Positions 19,793-29,729 of a stretch of 64,000 nt of DNA are shown in pieces. The stretch comes from Porticoccaceae bacterium. Lineage in GTDB: Bacteria > Pseudomonadota > Gammaproteobacteria > Pseudomonadales > Porticoccaceae. Every line of letters starts with the position of its first letter. Within the stretch, counting starts at the first letter, position 1. Below the pieces are notes generated by a model. It saw only the letters and a list, made by a program, of their open reading frames with translations. It had not been told where the DNA came from and did not search any database. Location of the stretch: positions 1 to 64,000 of the forward strand of contig JAQWGK010000050.1 in the NCBI GenBank assembly GCA_029238255.1, read 5' to 3'. Both the position numbers and the translations under genes were made by a program.

Positions 19793-21307
19793 TTAAGAGC
19801 CAAGAAAGAACTGATAGGCTTCATTATCAGTCTCGTTGACGTAGTGATAGCCGAGCTTATCGAGAAAGCCCGAAAGCTTTTTAATATCTTTCTTCGTCGC
19901 CTGAACACCGACCAGCACCCGACCAAAAGCCGAACCGTGATTGCGGTAGTGGAACATGGAAATATTAAACCCACTACCCAACTGGTTGAGGAAATTTAAC
20001 AGCGCACCGGGACGCTCGGGAAATTCAAATCTAAACACCTGCTCCTCACCCACCTGCGGCGAACGACCACCGACCATATGTCGGATATGCAATTTAGCCA
20101 CTTCGTTATCGGTCATATCCGATACCTGATAGCCCTTGCTGCGAAGGTCTTCGACCAGCTGGTGACGATCTTCATCACTGGTTACCTGAGCGCCGACAAA
20201 AATATGCGCTCGCTTCTCATCGCTAAAGCGATAGTTAAATTCCGAGATATTGCGTTTTTGCATGGCCGTACAGAACGACTTAAAGCTACCGGGTTTCTCA
20301 TCGATAGTTACCGCCAGAACCGCCTCGCGCTTTTCACCAATTTCTGTGCGTTCAGAGATATAACGCAGGCGATCGAAATCTATATTGGCGCCACATTGAA
20401 CCGCCAGTAATGTCTGGTCCTCAACGCCCTTCTGCTCGACATATTTTTTCAGACCCGCAAGGCCCATAGCACCGGATGGCTCGCAGATTGCACGGGTATC
20501 GTTGTAGACATCTTTGATCGCCGCACAGATTTCATCGGTGCTGACGGTGATAACCTCATCGACCAATTCTTTTAAAATTCTAAATGTCTCTTTACCAATC
20601 TGCGCGACGGCTGTGCCATCGGCAAAAATACCCACTTCTTTTAGACGCACTCGACGGCCAGCCTTTAAAGCGGCATCCAAGCAGGCGCTGTCATCGGCTT
20701 CGACAGCGATAATTTTTACATCCGGGCGAACATACTTTATATAGGCAGCAACACCGGCACAGAGCCCACCCCCGCCCACAGCAATAAAGACGGCATCCAG
20801 ATCACCAGACAGCTGACGCAGGATTTCAACACCGATAGTGCCCTGACCGGCAATAACATCCGGATCATCAAAGGGATGGATATAGACCATACCCTTCTCT
20901 TCAACCAGCTTATTGGCATGAGCTGATGCGGCATCATAGTTATCGCCAACCAGTACAACTTTGGCTCCACGGGAGCGCACTGCATCAACTTTAATTTGCG
21001 GTGTTGTCTTGGGCATAACAATGGTCGCTTTTACGCCCATCTTTTTAGCCGCCAGCGCCAGACCCTGAGCATGATTTCCCGCAGACGCTGCAATCACGCC
21101 ATTGGCTCGCTGCTGCTCTGAAAGCTGTCGCAGTTTGTTGTAGGCACCGCGCAACTTAAATGAAAACACCGGCTGCAAATCTTCGCGCTTTAGCAGCACC
21201 TGATTATTGAGTCGCTGGGATAGCAACGGCGCTGGATCTATAGGGGTTTCAACCACTAGGTCGTAGATCCGCGCATCGAGAATTTTTTTCACATACTTAT
21301 TCGGCAT
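19793..21307 (-). CDS. ilvA: Threonine ammonia-lyase, biosynthetic
   Basis: PLP enzyme making 2-oxobutanoate from threonine, the first committed isoleucine step. The PLP lysine is in SFKLRGAYNK (about K51), with the glycine loop AVGGGGLCAGVA. Two C-terminal ACT-like regulatory domains (about 325-410 and 420-504) identify the isoleucine-inhibited biosynthetic form. It is full length at 504 residues. It is divergent from rpiA with a gap of about 170 bp. Confidence 0.96.
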   Translation of the reverse strand: MPNKYVKKILDARIYDLVVETPIDPAPLLSQRLNNQVLLKREDLQPVFSFKLRGAYNKLRQLSEQQRANGVIAASAGNHAQGLALAAKKMGVKATIVMPKTTPQIKVDAVRSRGAKVVLVGDNYDAASAHANKLVEEKGMVYIHPFDDPDVIAGQGTIGVEILRQLSGDLDAVFIAVGGGGLCAGVAAYIKYVRPDVKIIAVEADDSACLDAALKAGRRVRLKEVGIFADGTAVAQIGKETFRILKELVDEVITVSTDEICAAIKDVYNDTRAICEPSGAMGLAGLKKYVEQKGVEDQTLLAVQCGANIDFDRLRYISERTEIGEKREAVLAVTIDEKPGSFKSFCTAMQKRNISEFNYRFSDEKRAHIFVGAQVTSDEDRHQLVEDLRSKGYQVSDMTDNEVAKLHIRHMVGGRSPQVGEEQVFRFEFPERPGALLNFLNQLGSGFNISMFHYRNHGSAFGRVLVGVQATKKDIKKLSGFLDKLGYHYVNETDNEAYQFFLGS

Positions 21308-21480
21308 TAGCTGTCCTCAACATGGAGGCTCCGATTTGGGGTTTAAAGAAATTATTATTTAGGGGCAATGGTATGTTGATACAACAATTTACGCCACCCT
21401 CAAAGCATTGAATCTGTTTTATTCCTGCTATCACCGTATAATCGTCCACTTCTGATGGCGGATAATTATCGAGGCATAAG

Positions 21481-22161
21481 GTGGATCAAGAGCAACTTAA
21501 ACATGCGGTGGCAGCAGCGGCTGTAGAATACACATTAACCAAGATTGATAGCGATAGCATTGTCGGTATAGGCACAGGCTCAACTGCTAACTTTTTTATC
21601 GACTTACTCGCCGAACACAAAGAAAAATTTCAAGCGGCGGTAGCCAGTTCTGAAGCATCGGCCGAACGTCTTCGCGGTCATGGCATCGATGTTATTGAAT
21701 TGAATTCTGCACCGGAAATTACCATCTATATCGATGGTGCTGATGAGGCCAATCCGCGTCTAGAGCTTATTAAAGGTGGCGGTGCCGCTCTTACCCGAGA
21801 AAAAATTGTTACCGCCGTTGCCGATGAATTTGTCTGTATCGCCGACGAAAGTAAGTGGGTGGACTATCTTGGCACCTTCCCTCTGCCGGTTGAAGTGATT
21901 CCTATGGCGCGCAGCCATGTGGCTCGCGAGCTGGTTAAATTAGGTGGCGATCCGGTGTGGCGAGAAAATGTTATTACCGATAATGGCAATCAAATCCTCG
22001 ATGTCCATCATCTCTATCCAGTGGGTTCAACCACTGATCTCGAAGAGAAAATTAACCAGATTACCGGTGTAGTGACCAATGGCTTTTTCGCCTGCAAGCC
22101 AGCCGATATATTATTTCTAGCCACTCAGCAGGGTATTGTTACCCATCACGCCGTAGATTGA
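21481..22161 (+). CDS. rpiA: Ribose-5-phosphate isomerase A
   Basis: Interconverts ribose-5-P and ribulose-5-P in the pentose phosphate pathway. The GTG start is preceded by GAGG. The 226-residue protein shows [16 protein letters not shown] (phosphate loop), [27 protein letters not shown] (split here across the active site) and the late [12 protein letters not shown] PfkB kinase follows 14 bp after the stop. Confidence 0.97.
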   Translation: MDQEQLKHAVAAAAVEYTLTKIDSDSIVGIGTGSTANFFIDLLAEHKEKFQAAVASSEASAERLRGHGIDVIELNSAPEITIYIDGADEANPRLELIKGGGAALTREKIVTAVADEFVCIADESKWVDYLGTFPLPVEVIPMARSHVARELVKLGGDPVWRENVITDNGNQILDVHHLYPVGSTTDLEEKINQITGVVTNGFFACKPADILFLATQQGIVTHHAVD

Positions 22162-22175
22162 AGCAGGAAGCAATT

Positions 22176-23171
22176 ATGAAAAAGTACCATGTCTATGGTC
22201 TTGGTAATGCCTTGGTAGATACCGAAATTGAAGTAACAGATAACAACCTTAACGATCTCGGTATTGAGAAAGGTTTAATGACATTGGTCGATGAGGAGCG
22301 GCAGCATTTTTTGCTGGATAACCTTGCTGATCATATGGTGATGTCAAAGCTTGCCTGTGGTGGTTCTGCGGCCAACACAGTTATCTCTCTCAGCCAGTTT
22401 GGTGGCAAAAGTTTCTTTTCCTGTAAAGTTGCCGATGATGACAACGGTCGCTTCTATATGCAGGATCTCGCCGACAATGGCGTTGACCACAATGCTCATG
22501 CGCAAATATCCTCAGGAATTACCGGCAAGTGTCTGGTGATGATTACTGACGATGCCGAGCGAACCATGAATACCTTTCTTGGCACTAGCACTGAGTTGTC
22601 ATCCGCTGACCTCGATGGCGACGCTATCGCAGATTCAGAATACCTTTATATAGAAGGCTATTTAGTGACAGGCGACAGCGCTCGACAGGCTGCTATAGAA
22701 GCGGTTGAAGTGGCTCGGCAGGCCGGCACCAAAATCGCCCTAAGCCTCTCTGACCCGGGTATCGTTGAATTTTTTCGCGACGGCTTAAAAGAGATCGTCG
22801 GCGCAGGTATTGATCTTTTATTCTGCAATGAACAGGAAGCGCTTAACTGGTGTGAAACTGATAATTTGGATCAGGCTCTGGAGCACTTACAAAACACCGC
22901 CAAACAGTTTGTGGTGACTCGCGGCAGTCAGGGCTCGGTGGTTTTTGATGGCGATGAATATCTTACCGCACCGGCACAGCCGATAACCGCAGTGGATACC
23001 AATGGCGCCGGAGATATGTTTGCCGGAGCTTATCTGTATGGCATAACCCATGGTTACGGCAGCCTATCTGCGGCAGTTTTTGCCAACCGCGCTGCCAGTG
23101 CTGTGGTCGGTCAATACGGTCCGCGCCTGCACAGTGCTGAGTATGATGGTTTAAAGGAAGGGCTAAAATAA
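22176..23171 (+). CDS. PfkB-family carbohydrate/nucleoside kinase (adenosine-kinase-like)
   Basis: Predicted ATP-dependent ribokinase-fold kinase. The ATG at 22176 has a ribosome-binding site (AGGAAG) and gives 331 residues; an upstream TTG overlapping rpiA is less likely. Visible features are GLGNALVDTEIEV at the N-terminus, CGGSAANTVISLSQFGG (substrate loop), and the catalytic DTNGAGDMFAGAY (anion hole and base aspartate). The overall pattern is closest to bacterial adenosine kinase-like proteins. The substrate cannot be fixed from the sequence; linkage to rpiA suggests ribose or nucleoside salvage. Confidence 0.82.
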   Translation: MKKYHVYGLGNALVDTEIEVTDNNLNDLGIEKGLMTLVDEERQHFLLDNLADHMVMSKLACGGSAANTVISLSQFGGKSFFSCKVADDDNGRFYMQDLADNGVDHNAHAQISSGITGKCLVMITDDAERTMNTFLGTSTELSSADLDGDAIADSEYLYIEGYLVTGDSARQAAIEAVEVARQAGTKIALSLSDPGIVEFFRDGLKEIVGAGIDLLFCNEQEALNWCETDNLDQALEHLQNTAKQFVVTRGSQGSVVFDGDEYLTAPAQPITAVDTNGAGDMFAGAYLYGITHGYGSLSAAVFANRAASAVVGQYGPRLHSAEYDGLKEGLK

Positions 23172-23184
23172 TAACCGGTTGTGA

Positions 23185-23205
23185 GGGGCTCAGATCAAGA
23201 GCCCC
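23185..23205. terminator. Hairpin between convergent genes
   Basis: GGGGCTC-agatcaa-GAGCCCC is a perfect 7-bp G/C-rich stem lying between the kinase stop and the convergent GGDEF/EAL stop. There is no T-run, so it may act as a bidirectional mRNA end or stabiliser rather than a classical terminator. Confidence 0.55.
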
Positions 23206-23214
23206 ACTAAACCA

Positions 23215-25740
23215 TTAGAGCGACATTTTATTAAGCGGTTGTGGATGTTGAAACAGAAAGCCCTGTAGATAATCCACACCGATCTTTTTCAATAGCTGTA
23301 ACTGCTTTTCATTTTCAACACCCTCGGCCACCGTGGGAATTCCCATAATATGACCGAGGTGATTAATGGTGCTGACCACCGAATAATCCACATCGCTATT
23401 TTCCATGGTATGAATAAAACTGGAATCAATTTTCAGACAGTCAATTGGTAGTTCTTTTAAATAGGCAAAGGATGAGAGTCCGCTGCCAAAATCATCCAGC
23501 GCAATCGACACCCCCACCGACCTCAATGTTGCGATCAATCGTTTAGCTTCCTGCAAATGTTTTACCGCTGCGGTCTCTGTGATCTCAAACTGAATATGTC
23601 TGGGCGATATACCACTGTCGCTAAACCCGCTAAGAATATAATCAATCGCATTCTCATCACCCACGGTACTGCCGGACAAATTTACCGAAAGCATCGGCAG
23701 CGGCGAACCCTTGGCTTTAAGCATCTGCAAAAACTTTAGTGAATGGTTAAATACCCATTTATCCAAATCATCAATTAATGAAAAGTGTTCGGCGACCGGA
23801 ATAAATTCTGAGGGCTGCAAAATACTGCCATCGCTGTCGCGCATTCGCACCAGCACCTCGTAGTATTTGGCGGGTCCAGTGGATCGATTCATCGGCACTA
23901 TCGGTTGGGCAAACAATGTAAAGCGATCTTCATCCAGTGCCGAGACTATTTTTGGCATGCTAGTGGCCAGACTGCGGCGTTTGGCGACCTCTTCATTAAA
24001 TGACTGAAAATGGATTTTATTGCGGCCTTTATCGCGAGCGGTGGCGCAGGAGGAGCCGGCGGAGATCATCAGATCAATATCGGAGACGGCATCCGCATCA
24101 ATCAGTATGCCGCCGATACTGGCACCGATCTTTAATACCTCACCCTCCCAGGGAATACTCAGCTCTTTTAATTCACTGAGTATCTGCTCTGCCAGTGCCA
24201 TGGCTTTGTCGTAATTTACTCGGTGCAATAACAGCGCAAATTCATCATTGCCAATTCGCGCCGCTATATCACTGGGACCGGCCAATTTGACCAGTAGATG
24301 AGCAAACTGTTTAAGCAGTTCATCTCCCGCATTGTGACCACTGGTGTCGTTGATCACCGAAAAGTTGTAGAGGTCTATATAGAGTAGCGCGTGAATAGCA
24401 CCCTCTAGCTTGGCGATTTCGATAGCTTTTTGAATGCGCTTAGCCAGCGAGGCGCGATTGGGAAGTCCGGTTAATGGATCGTGCATCGCCTGCCATTTAA
24501 GGCGACTGGAGACTCTGCGTGCTTCGCTGAGCGGTCTAAAAATAACCAGACATTTGGTTATTCTGCCCATGGAATCGCGTAGCGGAAATGCCGATACCGA
24601 AACACTCATCGGTGTTGCACCACGCACCTTTAGTAATAGGGATTGATTGGACTCTACATTGAGTGCCTTGTTTAAGGCATCGTGAACCGGAGTGACGGAC
24701 ACGCCAGTATCTTCATTGGCCAGTGGCATAGCCACATGTATCTGGGTCGGTTTGGATTTATCCAGTTCAAAGCCTAAAAGCTGCTCGGCAATCGGGTTCA
24801 TCTCAATCAAAAAACCCTCGGCATCAACCATGAGTACACCATCGGCTATATGCTTTGAGGTTAGATCAAATAGTCGCCCGCGATTAATTAAATCGTCGGC
24901 CTTTTGACTGGCATGGGTCCAGTCGCGACAGACAATAATCAACTCATCCTCTGCGCCGGCGGATGCAAATAACGCCACATCCAGAAAGCGACTCTCTCCC
25001 TGAGAGGTTGCCGCAAGCACGCAACCCTGAATATGCTGCTCTCTAAGATCGGTAAAGTTTTCCCTTAAATCCAGACTTTCCATCGCGTCGAGCCCGGGAA
25101 ATAAAATACGCACGGAGCTGCCAATCAGCAGATCGTTGCTGTAGGCAAACAACCGCTCTGCCGCCTCGCTGACACGGGAAATAAATCCGTAGCGGTCGGT
25201 AGCAATATAGGCGGAATTATTATCTACAAGAAATGCGTTTTTCTGCTGTTCTGTCGCTGCCGGGGCTGAACTGGATAAATCTTCGCTGATCGGCTGGGTG
25301 AGATTATTCTGTTGAGATTTCTGGGGCAGGTTTTGCAGCTTGAGCTGTATCAGGCCATAGATATTCGAACCATCGTCGTAGGCTTTAATTGAAATACCCA
25401 GCAGTGCCGAACGGTCTCGGGCAAAGGCCTCGACAAACTGATCCAGCATCGAATTATCTGTCGGCCGAGAGCAGCGTTTAGCACCCAGGGTGCTAGTAAC
25501 TTCATGTAAATGGGCGGCAAAGTCTGTACCCAAGAGTGCGGGAAACAGCGCATAGAAACGCTTACCCTGTGACTGTCCTGCAGAAACGGCGCAGAACTCG
25601 GCGGCCTTGCGGTCGATCATAACCACTCTAAAGTTGCGGTCGACCACCATAACGCCGCCCTTTAGCCGCGCCGCAACCAGAGCCCGACTTAGTTCAGGCC
25701 CGGCTCCACTAACTCCTTTTATGTGGAAAATATTGTTCAT
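23215..25740 (-). CDS. PAS–GGDEF–EAL cyclic-di-GMP protein
   Basis: The 841-residue protein carries N-terminal PAS-like sensor segments (about 25-140, 165-290 and 290-405), then a GGDEF domain and an EAL domain. The GGDEF signature is degenerate (GNDEF, about 499), so diguanylate cyclase activity is doubtful. The EAL domain keeps its key residues: EVLVRM (about 630), the NLSGS asparagine, EITET, DDFGSGLSS (about 747), KIDSSF and AEGVE. It is therefore most likely a c-di-GMP phosphodiesterase with a regulatory GGDEF. No membrane segment is evident. It follows the DUF2333 gene by 47 bp. Confidence 0.9.
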   Translation of the reverse strand: MNNIFHIKGVSGAGPELSRALVAARLKGGVMVVDRNFRVVMIDRKAAEFCAVSAGQSQGKRFYALFPALLGTDFAAHLHEVTSTLGAKRCSRPTDNSMLDQFVEAFARDRSALLGISIKAYDDGSNIYGLIQLKLQNLPQKSQQNNLTQPISEDLSSSAPAATEQQKNAFLVDNNSAYIATDRYGFISRVSEAAERLFAYSNDLLIGSSVRILFPGLDAMESLDLRENFTDLREQHIQGCVLAATSQGESRFLDVALFASAGAEDELIIVCRDWTHASQKADDLINRGRLFDLTSKHIADGVLMVDAEGFLIEMNPIAEQLLGFELDKSKPTQIHVAMPLANEDTGVSVTPVHDALNKALNVESNQSLLLKVRGATPMSVSVSAFPLRDSMGRITKCLVIFRPLSEARRVSSRLKWQAMHDPLTGLPNRASLAKRIQKAIEIAKLEGAIHALLYIDLYNFSVINDTSGHNAGDELLKQFAHLLVKLAGPSDIAARIGNDEFALLLHRVNYDKAMALAEQILSELKELSIPWEGEVLKIGASIGGILIDADAVSDIDLMISAGSSCATARDKGRNKIHFQSFNEEVAKRRSLATSMPKIVSALDEDRFTLFAQPIVPMNRSTGPAKYYEVLVRMRDSDGSILQPSEFIPVAEHFSLIDDLDKWVFNHSLKFLQMLKAKGSPLPMLSVNLSGSTVGDENAIDYILSGFSDSGISPRHIQFEITETAAVKHLQEAKRLIATLRSVGVSIALDDFGSGLSSFAYLKELPIDCLKIDSSFIHTMENSDVDYSVVSTINHLGHIMGIPTVAEGVENEKQLQLLKKIGVDYLQGFLFQHPQPLNKMSL

Positions 25741-25787
25741 TCCTTTTTACCCTGAGGGGATACCTCGGTAACAATCCTTTTGGGCAA

Positions 25788-26858
25788 TTAACCCTGAGAG
25801 AGAAGCTCCCTTAAATCAATAATAGCCGCATTGGCGCGACTGATATAAGAGGCCATCACCAACGAGTGGTTGGCCAACAGACCAAAGCCCTCACCATTGA
25901 CAATAACCGGTGCGTGAACTGGTTGCTGACTCATTTCAAGTTCGCGAATAATCTGCTGAACACTGGCAACTGCATTCTTTCGCGCCAGCACTTCGGCAAA
26001 GTCCACCTCAATCGCTTTGAGAAAATGGAGCAGCGCCCAGGTTGTGCCGCGCGCTTCATAGAAAACATTATCTATCTGCAGCCAGCTGGTTTTTACCAGT
26101 ACCTCTGCCGCCGTCTGAGTGGATTGACGACCCGCCGCATCTCCGGAAAGGTCGGTATTAATCCGCCGCTGACCAACACTGGCCGAAAGACGCTGTGAGA
26201 GACTGCCCAACCGAGTCTCTACGGTGCCCAACCAATAGCGCAGGTTATCTGCCCGAGCAAAAAACTGTCCATCGTAGGCTTGATTGTCGTGGAGTCGCTG
26301 AAGATATTTGGCTAGATATTCTTGCCCCTCAGCATATTCAGACTCAGGCCAGGGCACTGCCCAACTGGTGTGGTCAATATGAAAGCGCGGTTCAGCTATT
26401 GCCAGATCCGGATCTTCGGTGGACTGAGACTGGGAGCGACTAAAGGCTTCGCGTTTGGCTTTACTGAGGTCCCGCACCTGCACCAGCACACCAAATTCCC
26501 AGCTGGGAATATTATCCAGCAACAGGCCCGGCGGCATCAGGTCATTACTGAGATAGCCCCCCGGCTTGTCCAACAGAACATCTATAGTGTGAATCAACGT
26601 GGCGGTGGTGGTGGCGCCAACTACGGGAGTGCGCTCACCTAGAATCTTTGCGGTCTGCTCGCGAACATCAAACAGATCTGGCTCGCTGCTCCAGTAAAAG
26701 GCAAGCCCGATCAGTATCAAAAGAAGAACCAATAAGGCTTTTAGCCCATGGCGAAGGACTTTAGATTTCTCTCTGCTGACGAAGTCATCAGCGATCTCTT
26801 CGTTGGAGTCGAGAAACGGTTTCCGTCCCGCCATCTTTAGTCTTCGCCAAAATCTCAT
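25788..26858 (-). CDS. DUF2333 family membrane-anchored protein
   Basis: Function unknown. The 356-residue protein has one N-terminal membrane helix (about 40-60, LKALLVLLLILIGLAFYW). A large periplasmic part follows, with the family phrases SWEFGVLVQVRDL, TSWAVPWPESE and TWALLHFLKAIEVDFAEVL. It overlaps the copper-chaperone stop by one base (TAATG), indicating translational coupling, and is followed by the GGDEF/EAL gene. Confidence 0.85.
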   Translation of the reverse strand: MRFWRRLKMAGRKPFLDSNEEIADDFVSREKSKVLRHGLKALLVLLLILIGLAFYWSSEPDLFDVREQTAKILGERTPVVGATTTATLIHTIDVLLDKPGGYLSNDLMPPGLLLDNIPSWEFGVLVQVRDLSKAKREAFSRSQSQSTEDPDLAIAEPRFHIDHTSWAVPWPESEYAEGQEYLAKYLQRLHDNQAYDGQFFARADNLRYWLGTVETRLGSLSQRLSASVGQRRINTDLSGDAAGRQSTQTAAEVLVKTSWLQIDNVFYEARGTTWALLHFLKAIEVDFAEVLARKNAVASVQQIIRELEMSQQPVHAPVIVNGEGFGLLANHSLVMASYISRANAAIIDLRELLSQG

Positions 26859-27454
26859 TAGCTATTGTCCTGCATCTTTTTGTCGCTGTGGCCATGGTGA
26901 TTGTGATGACTGTGGTCGTGATGGTTATGGCCTTCATGGCTGTTGGTAGGCTTAATAAGCTCAGGGCTGTTTGTAAGCTCAGGGCTGTTAACCGGCTGTC
27001 TTTTGAAAAGACTGCGCACTTCCGCCGCAACCACAATCGAACCACAGTCTTCTGTGGTTAGAGTAAATTCTTGCTGCTGACCTGGCACCAACGTCTGGTT
27101 AATACCAAATAGCATTAGGTGCAATTGGCCGGGCTGGAATAACAGTATTTGTCCTGCTTCGATAGCAACCGATTCCAACGGACGCATTTTCATCATTCCA
27201 TTGCTGTGCTGATGTTCGTGAATCTGCAGATCAGTGGCTATAGGTGAGCTGCCGCCGATAATCTTGCAGGCTTGCTCGCCACTATTGGTCAGCTTGAGAA
27301 AAGCTGCCGTAATCTGTTGCCCAGGAGGCATAGCGCGAATATAGGCACCCTCCGCACGCAAGCCCCCTGCACTGAGACTTTCAGCCGCCGCTAGTGAGAC
27401 AGCGAAGCTGCTAGCCAAGCCAAATAATAAACTGTTAATTATTGTTTTTTTCAT
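26858..27454 (-). CDS. Periplasmic copper chaperone PCu(A)C family with His-rich tail
   Basis: Exported Cu(I) chaperone, a family that helps build the CuA site of cytochrome oxidase. A clear signal peptide (1-24, ending VSLAAAES) precedes the domain. Copper ligands follow the H/M pattern (LQIHEHQHSNGMMKMRP and HLMLFG). Beyond the usual end (about residue 150) is an extension with a duplicated NSPEL and a histidine cluster (HEGHNHHDHSHHNHHGHS). Many PCu(A)C proteins have His/Met tails that bind Cu(II). It is divergent from dsbD by about 200 bp. Confidence 0.88.
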   Translation of the reverse strand: MKKTIINSLLFGLASSFAVSLAAAESLSAGGLRAEGAYIRAMPPGQQITAAFLKLTNSGEQACKIIGGSSPIATDLQIHEHQHSNGMMKMRPLESVAIEAGQILLFQPGQLHLMLFGINQTLVPGQQQEFTLTTEDCGSIVVAAEVRSLFKRQPVNSPELTNSPELIKPTNSHEGHNHHDHSHHNHHGHSDKKMQDNS

Positions 27455-27674
27455 AGGAATCCCTGATCAAACTCTTGATCAAACTATAGCATGTGATATG
27501 AACGTTAATCGTTCCCGTAAACTATTTTTATTCGCTGAGCGAATTATTACCTAAACCCTGAGTCAAACCCTAACTTAAAAGGTAGGGCTAACTTTATCCC
27601 TAACAAAAGATATTCAAACACTCAGTCAATACGCTGCCCTATAATGGCTTATGGTAAAAATGTCCGGATCTATT

Positions 27675-29432
27675 ATGAACATCAATTTACGCATTGTTTT
27701 GTTGTGCCTTGCCCTGCTCGCCAGTCCCTTTTCAGGCCTGCTTGCGAGTGACAGTCCGTTCGATCAAAAGTCCGGCAATTCACTTACTACCAGCCCTGCT
27801 TTAGGCAGCTCTTTACTAAGCGCTCCGGAATTTGTTCCCGTCGAACAAGCCTATCAATTCAATCTGGTGATTAAAGATCAGCAGCTGGTCTTTAACTGGG
27901 ACATTCGCGATGGCTACTACTTATACCGCGATCGCTTCGATTTTAGATCTCTCGATAGCAGTTTCGAACTGCAGCCGGCAATCTTTGATAGTGGCGTAGT
28001 TAAGTGGGATGAGTTCTTTGAAAAAGAACTGGAGGTTTATTACTCCCAAACCACCGTGCGAATCCCCTTCAGCTCAACTAGCGATACACTGCTCTTACAA
28101 ATCGAATCTCAGGGCTGCGCGGATGCCGGTCTCTGTTACCCCCCCTATAAGCAGTGGCTGGAAATTGACCTGCAAACTGGTGCGGTGGATATCAGTACTG
28201 TGCCGCCGGAGTCTCAACAAAACCAGATCGCTCAAACCTCAGCAGAGAATTTTTCTCTGGCCACGGTGTTAATCTTCGCCCTGATTGGCGGCATGATTCT
28301 TAATCTGATGCCCTGTGTATTTCCAATTCTGTCGATCAAAGTGTTGAGCTTTACCACCACTCATCAAAGTGCCCGCAGCCGTCATATTCACGGCTTGGTA
28401 TATACCTCCGGTGTGGTTCTGAGCTTTGTTGCCATTGCAGTTGTGATGCTGGCACTGCGTGCCGCCGGCGAAAGTATCGGCTGGGGCTTCCAGTTGCAGT
28501 CGCCAATCTTTGTTATCTTTTTAATCTATCTATTCTTTATTATGGGTCTGGGTCTTTCAGGGTATCTGGAAATTGGCAGCAACCTGATGTCTCTCGGGCA
28601 GCTGTCAAAGCGCGAAGAGGGGCTGATGTCGTCCTTTATGACCGGCGTACTGGCAACCACCATTGCCAGCCCCTGCACCGCACCCTTTATGGGCCCGGCT
28701 CTGGGCTTTGCGATTTCTCAGCCGACCTATATCGCCCTGTTAGTATTCGCCTGCCTGGGAATGGGTATGGCCCTGCCATTTATTCTGTTGGCGTGGATTC
28801 CCGGCCTGACCAAACGCCTGCCCAAGCCCGGTATGTGGATGGATACCTTTAAGCAGTTTCTCGCCTTCCCCCTCTATATAACCGCTGTATGGCTACTCTG
28901 GGTCGCCGGCCGTCAGACATCCATGGATGTGGCTGCGGCAGTGGTCGTCGGATTGGTATTGCTGGTTATGGGGCTATGGCTATGGAAGTTAAGTGCCAGA
29001 CCTGCGGGACGGCTACTCGCTATCGCCGTTATGGCCGGGGCACTTGCAGCGCCGCTAACCACGCTTTCTGAGGAGGGAGATAAAACTGCATTTCAGGAAT
29101 ATAGCCCCGAGCGACTCGCTACTCTGCGCAACTCTGGGCAACCGGTATTTATTAATCTAACCGCAGACTGGTGCATCACCTGTCTGGTTAATGAGCGTGT
29201 GGCGCTGAGTTCGGATAAGGTGGCTCAGTTAATGGGTGATCAGGGTATTGTCTACCTCAAGGGGGACTGGACTAACAGTGACCCGCAGATCACCGCACTG
29301 CTAAACCGATTCCAGCGCAACGGCGTTCCACTCTACCTAGTCTATCCGCGAGGCTCTGGGCCGGCGCAAGTTTTGCCGCAAATTCTCAGCGAATCCATCG
29401 TTATTGAAGCCCTAACTCAGGCCTCAAAGTAA
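27675..29432 (+). CDS. dsbD: Thiol:disulfide interchange protein DsbD
   Basis: Moves electrons from cytoplasmic thioredoxin to the periplasm. Order: signal peptide (1-25); DsbD-alpha domain with the cysteine pair in GCADAGLCYPP; eight-helix membrane domain with NLMPCVFPILS and ASPCTAPFMGP; C-terminal thioredoxin domain with DWCITC (about 497). The ATG at 27675 was chosen because a TATAAT at 27640-27645 lies too close to the ATG at 27651 for that one to be used. It is 585 residues. The dsbD–aroQ–accB order is that of Pseudomonas. Confidence 0.93.
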   Translation: MNINLRIVLLCLALLASPFSGLLASDSPFDQKSGNSLTTSPALGSSLLSAPEFVPVEQAYQFNLVIKDQQLVFNWDIRDGYYLYRDRFDFRSLDSSFELQPAIFDSGVVKWDEFFEKELEVYYSQTTVRIPFSSTSDTLLLQIESQGCADAGLCYPPYKQWLEIDLQTGAVDISTVPPESQQNQIAQTSAENFSLATVLIFALIGGMILNLMPCVFPILSIKVLSFTTTHQSARSRHIHGLVYTSGVVLSFVAIAVVMLALRAAGESIGWGFQLQSPIFVIFLIYLFFIMGLGLSGYLEIGSNLMSLGQLSKREEGLMSSFMTGVLATTIASPCTAPFMGPALGFAISQPTYIALLVFACLGMGMALPFILLAWIPGLTKRLPKPGMWMDTFKQFLAFPLYITAVWLLWVAGRQTSMDVAAAVVVGLVLLVMGLWLWKLSARPAGRLLAIAVMAGALAAPLTTLSEEGDKTAFQEYSPERLATLRNSGQPVFINLTADWCITCLVNERVALSSDKVAQLMGDQGIVYLKGDWTNSDPQITALLNRFQRNGVPLYLVYPRGSGPAQVLPQILSESIVIEALTQASK

Positions 29433-29729
29433 ATTTGATCGATTTAGTGTCTTTTAGAGGCCTATTCAAAGATTTTTACAGAATTTAGCCGATTTTAGCT
29501 TTTTTGGGCGGTTTTTTCGCAGAAAAGCCCCCTAAAAAACCCAAACGTCGCACTTCGAGAAACAAACAATTTATTAAAAACATAAAAAACACCAGTTATC
29601 GTCGACATTTTCTGTAAATTTCGTCGAAAAGCGTATTTTTTAATCTATTCATAGACAGCCGTTTTATTTTCGGGCAGACTTCCCGCACTAATAGAACACC
29701 TCGCAGAAGGTAATCGGGAAATACTGACT
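29433..29729. other. Noncoding gap between dsbD and aroQ
   Basis: No open frame stands out. The region is A/T-rich and holds an imperfect hairpin (29506-29529, GGGC...TTTTC-gca-GAAAA-GCCC) and a nearby GGTTTTTT/AAAAAACC pair. Neither has a following T-run. The second half probably carries the aroQ/accBC promoter, but no convincing -35/-10 pair was found. Confidence 0.4.

Noticed and set aside
29506-29541. Terminator after dsbD
   Set aside because: Hairpins exist but are bulged or have long loops and lack a following T-run.
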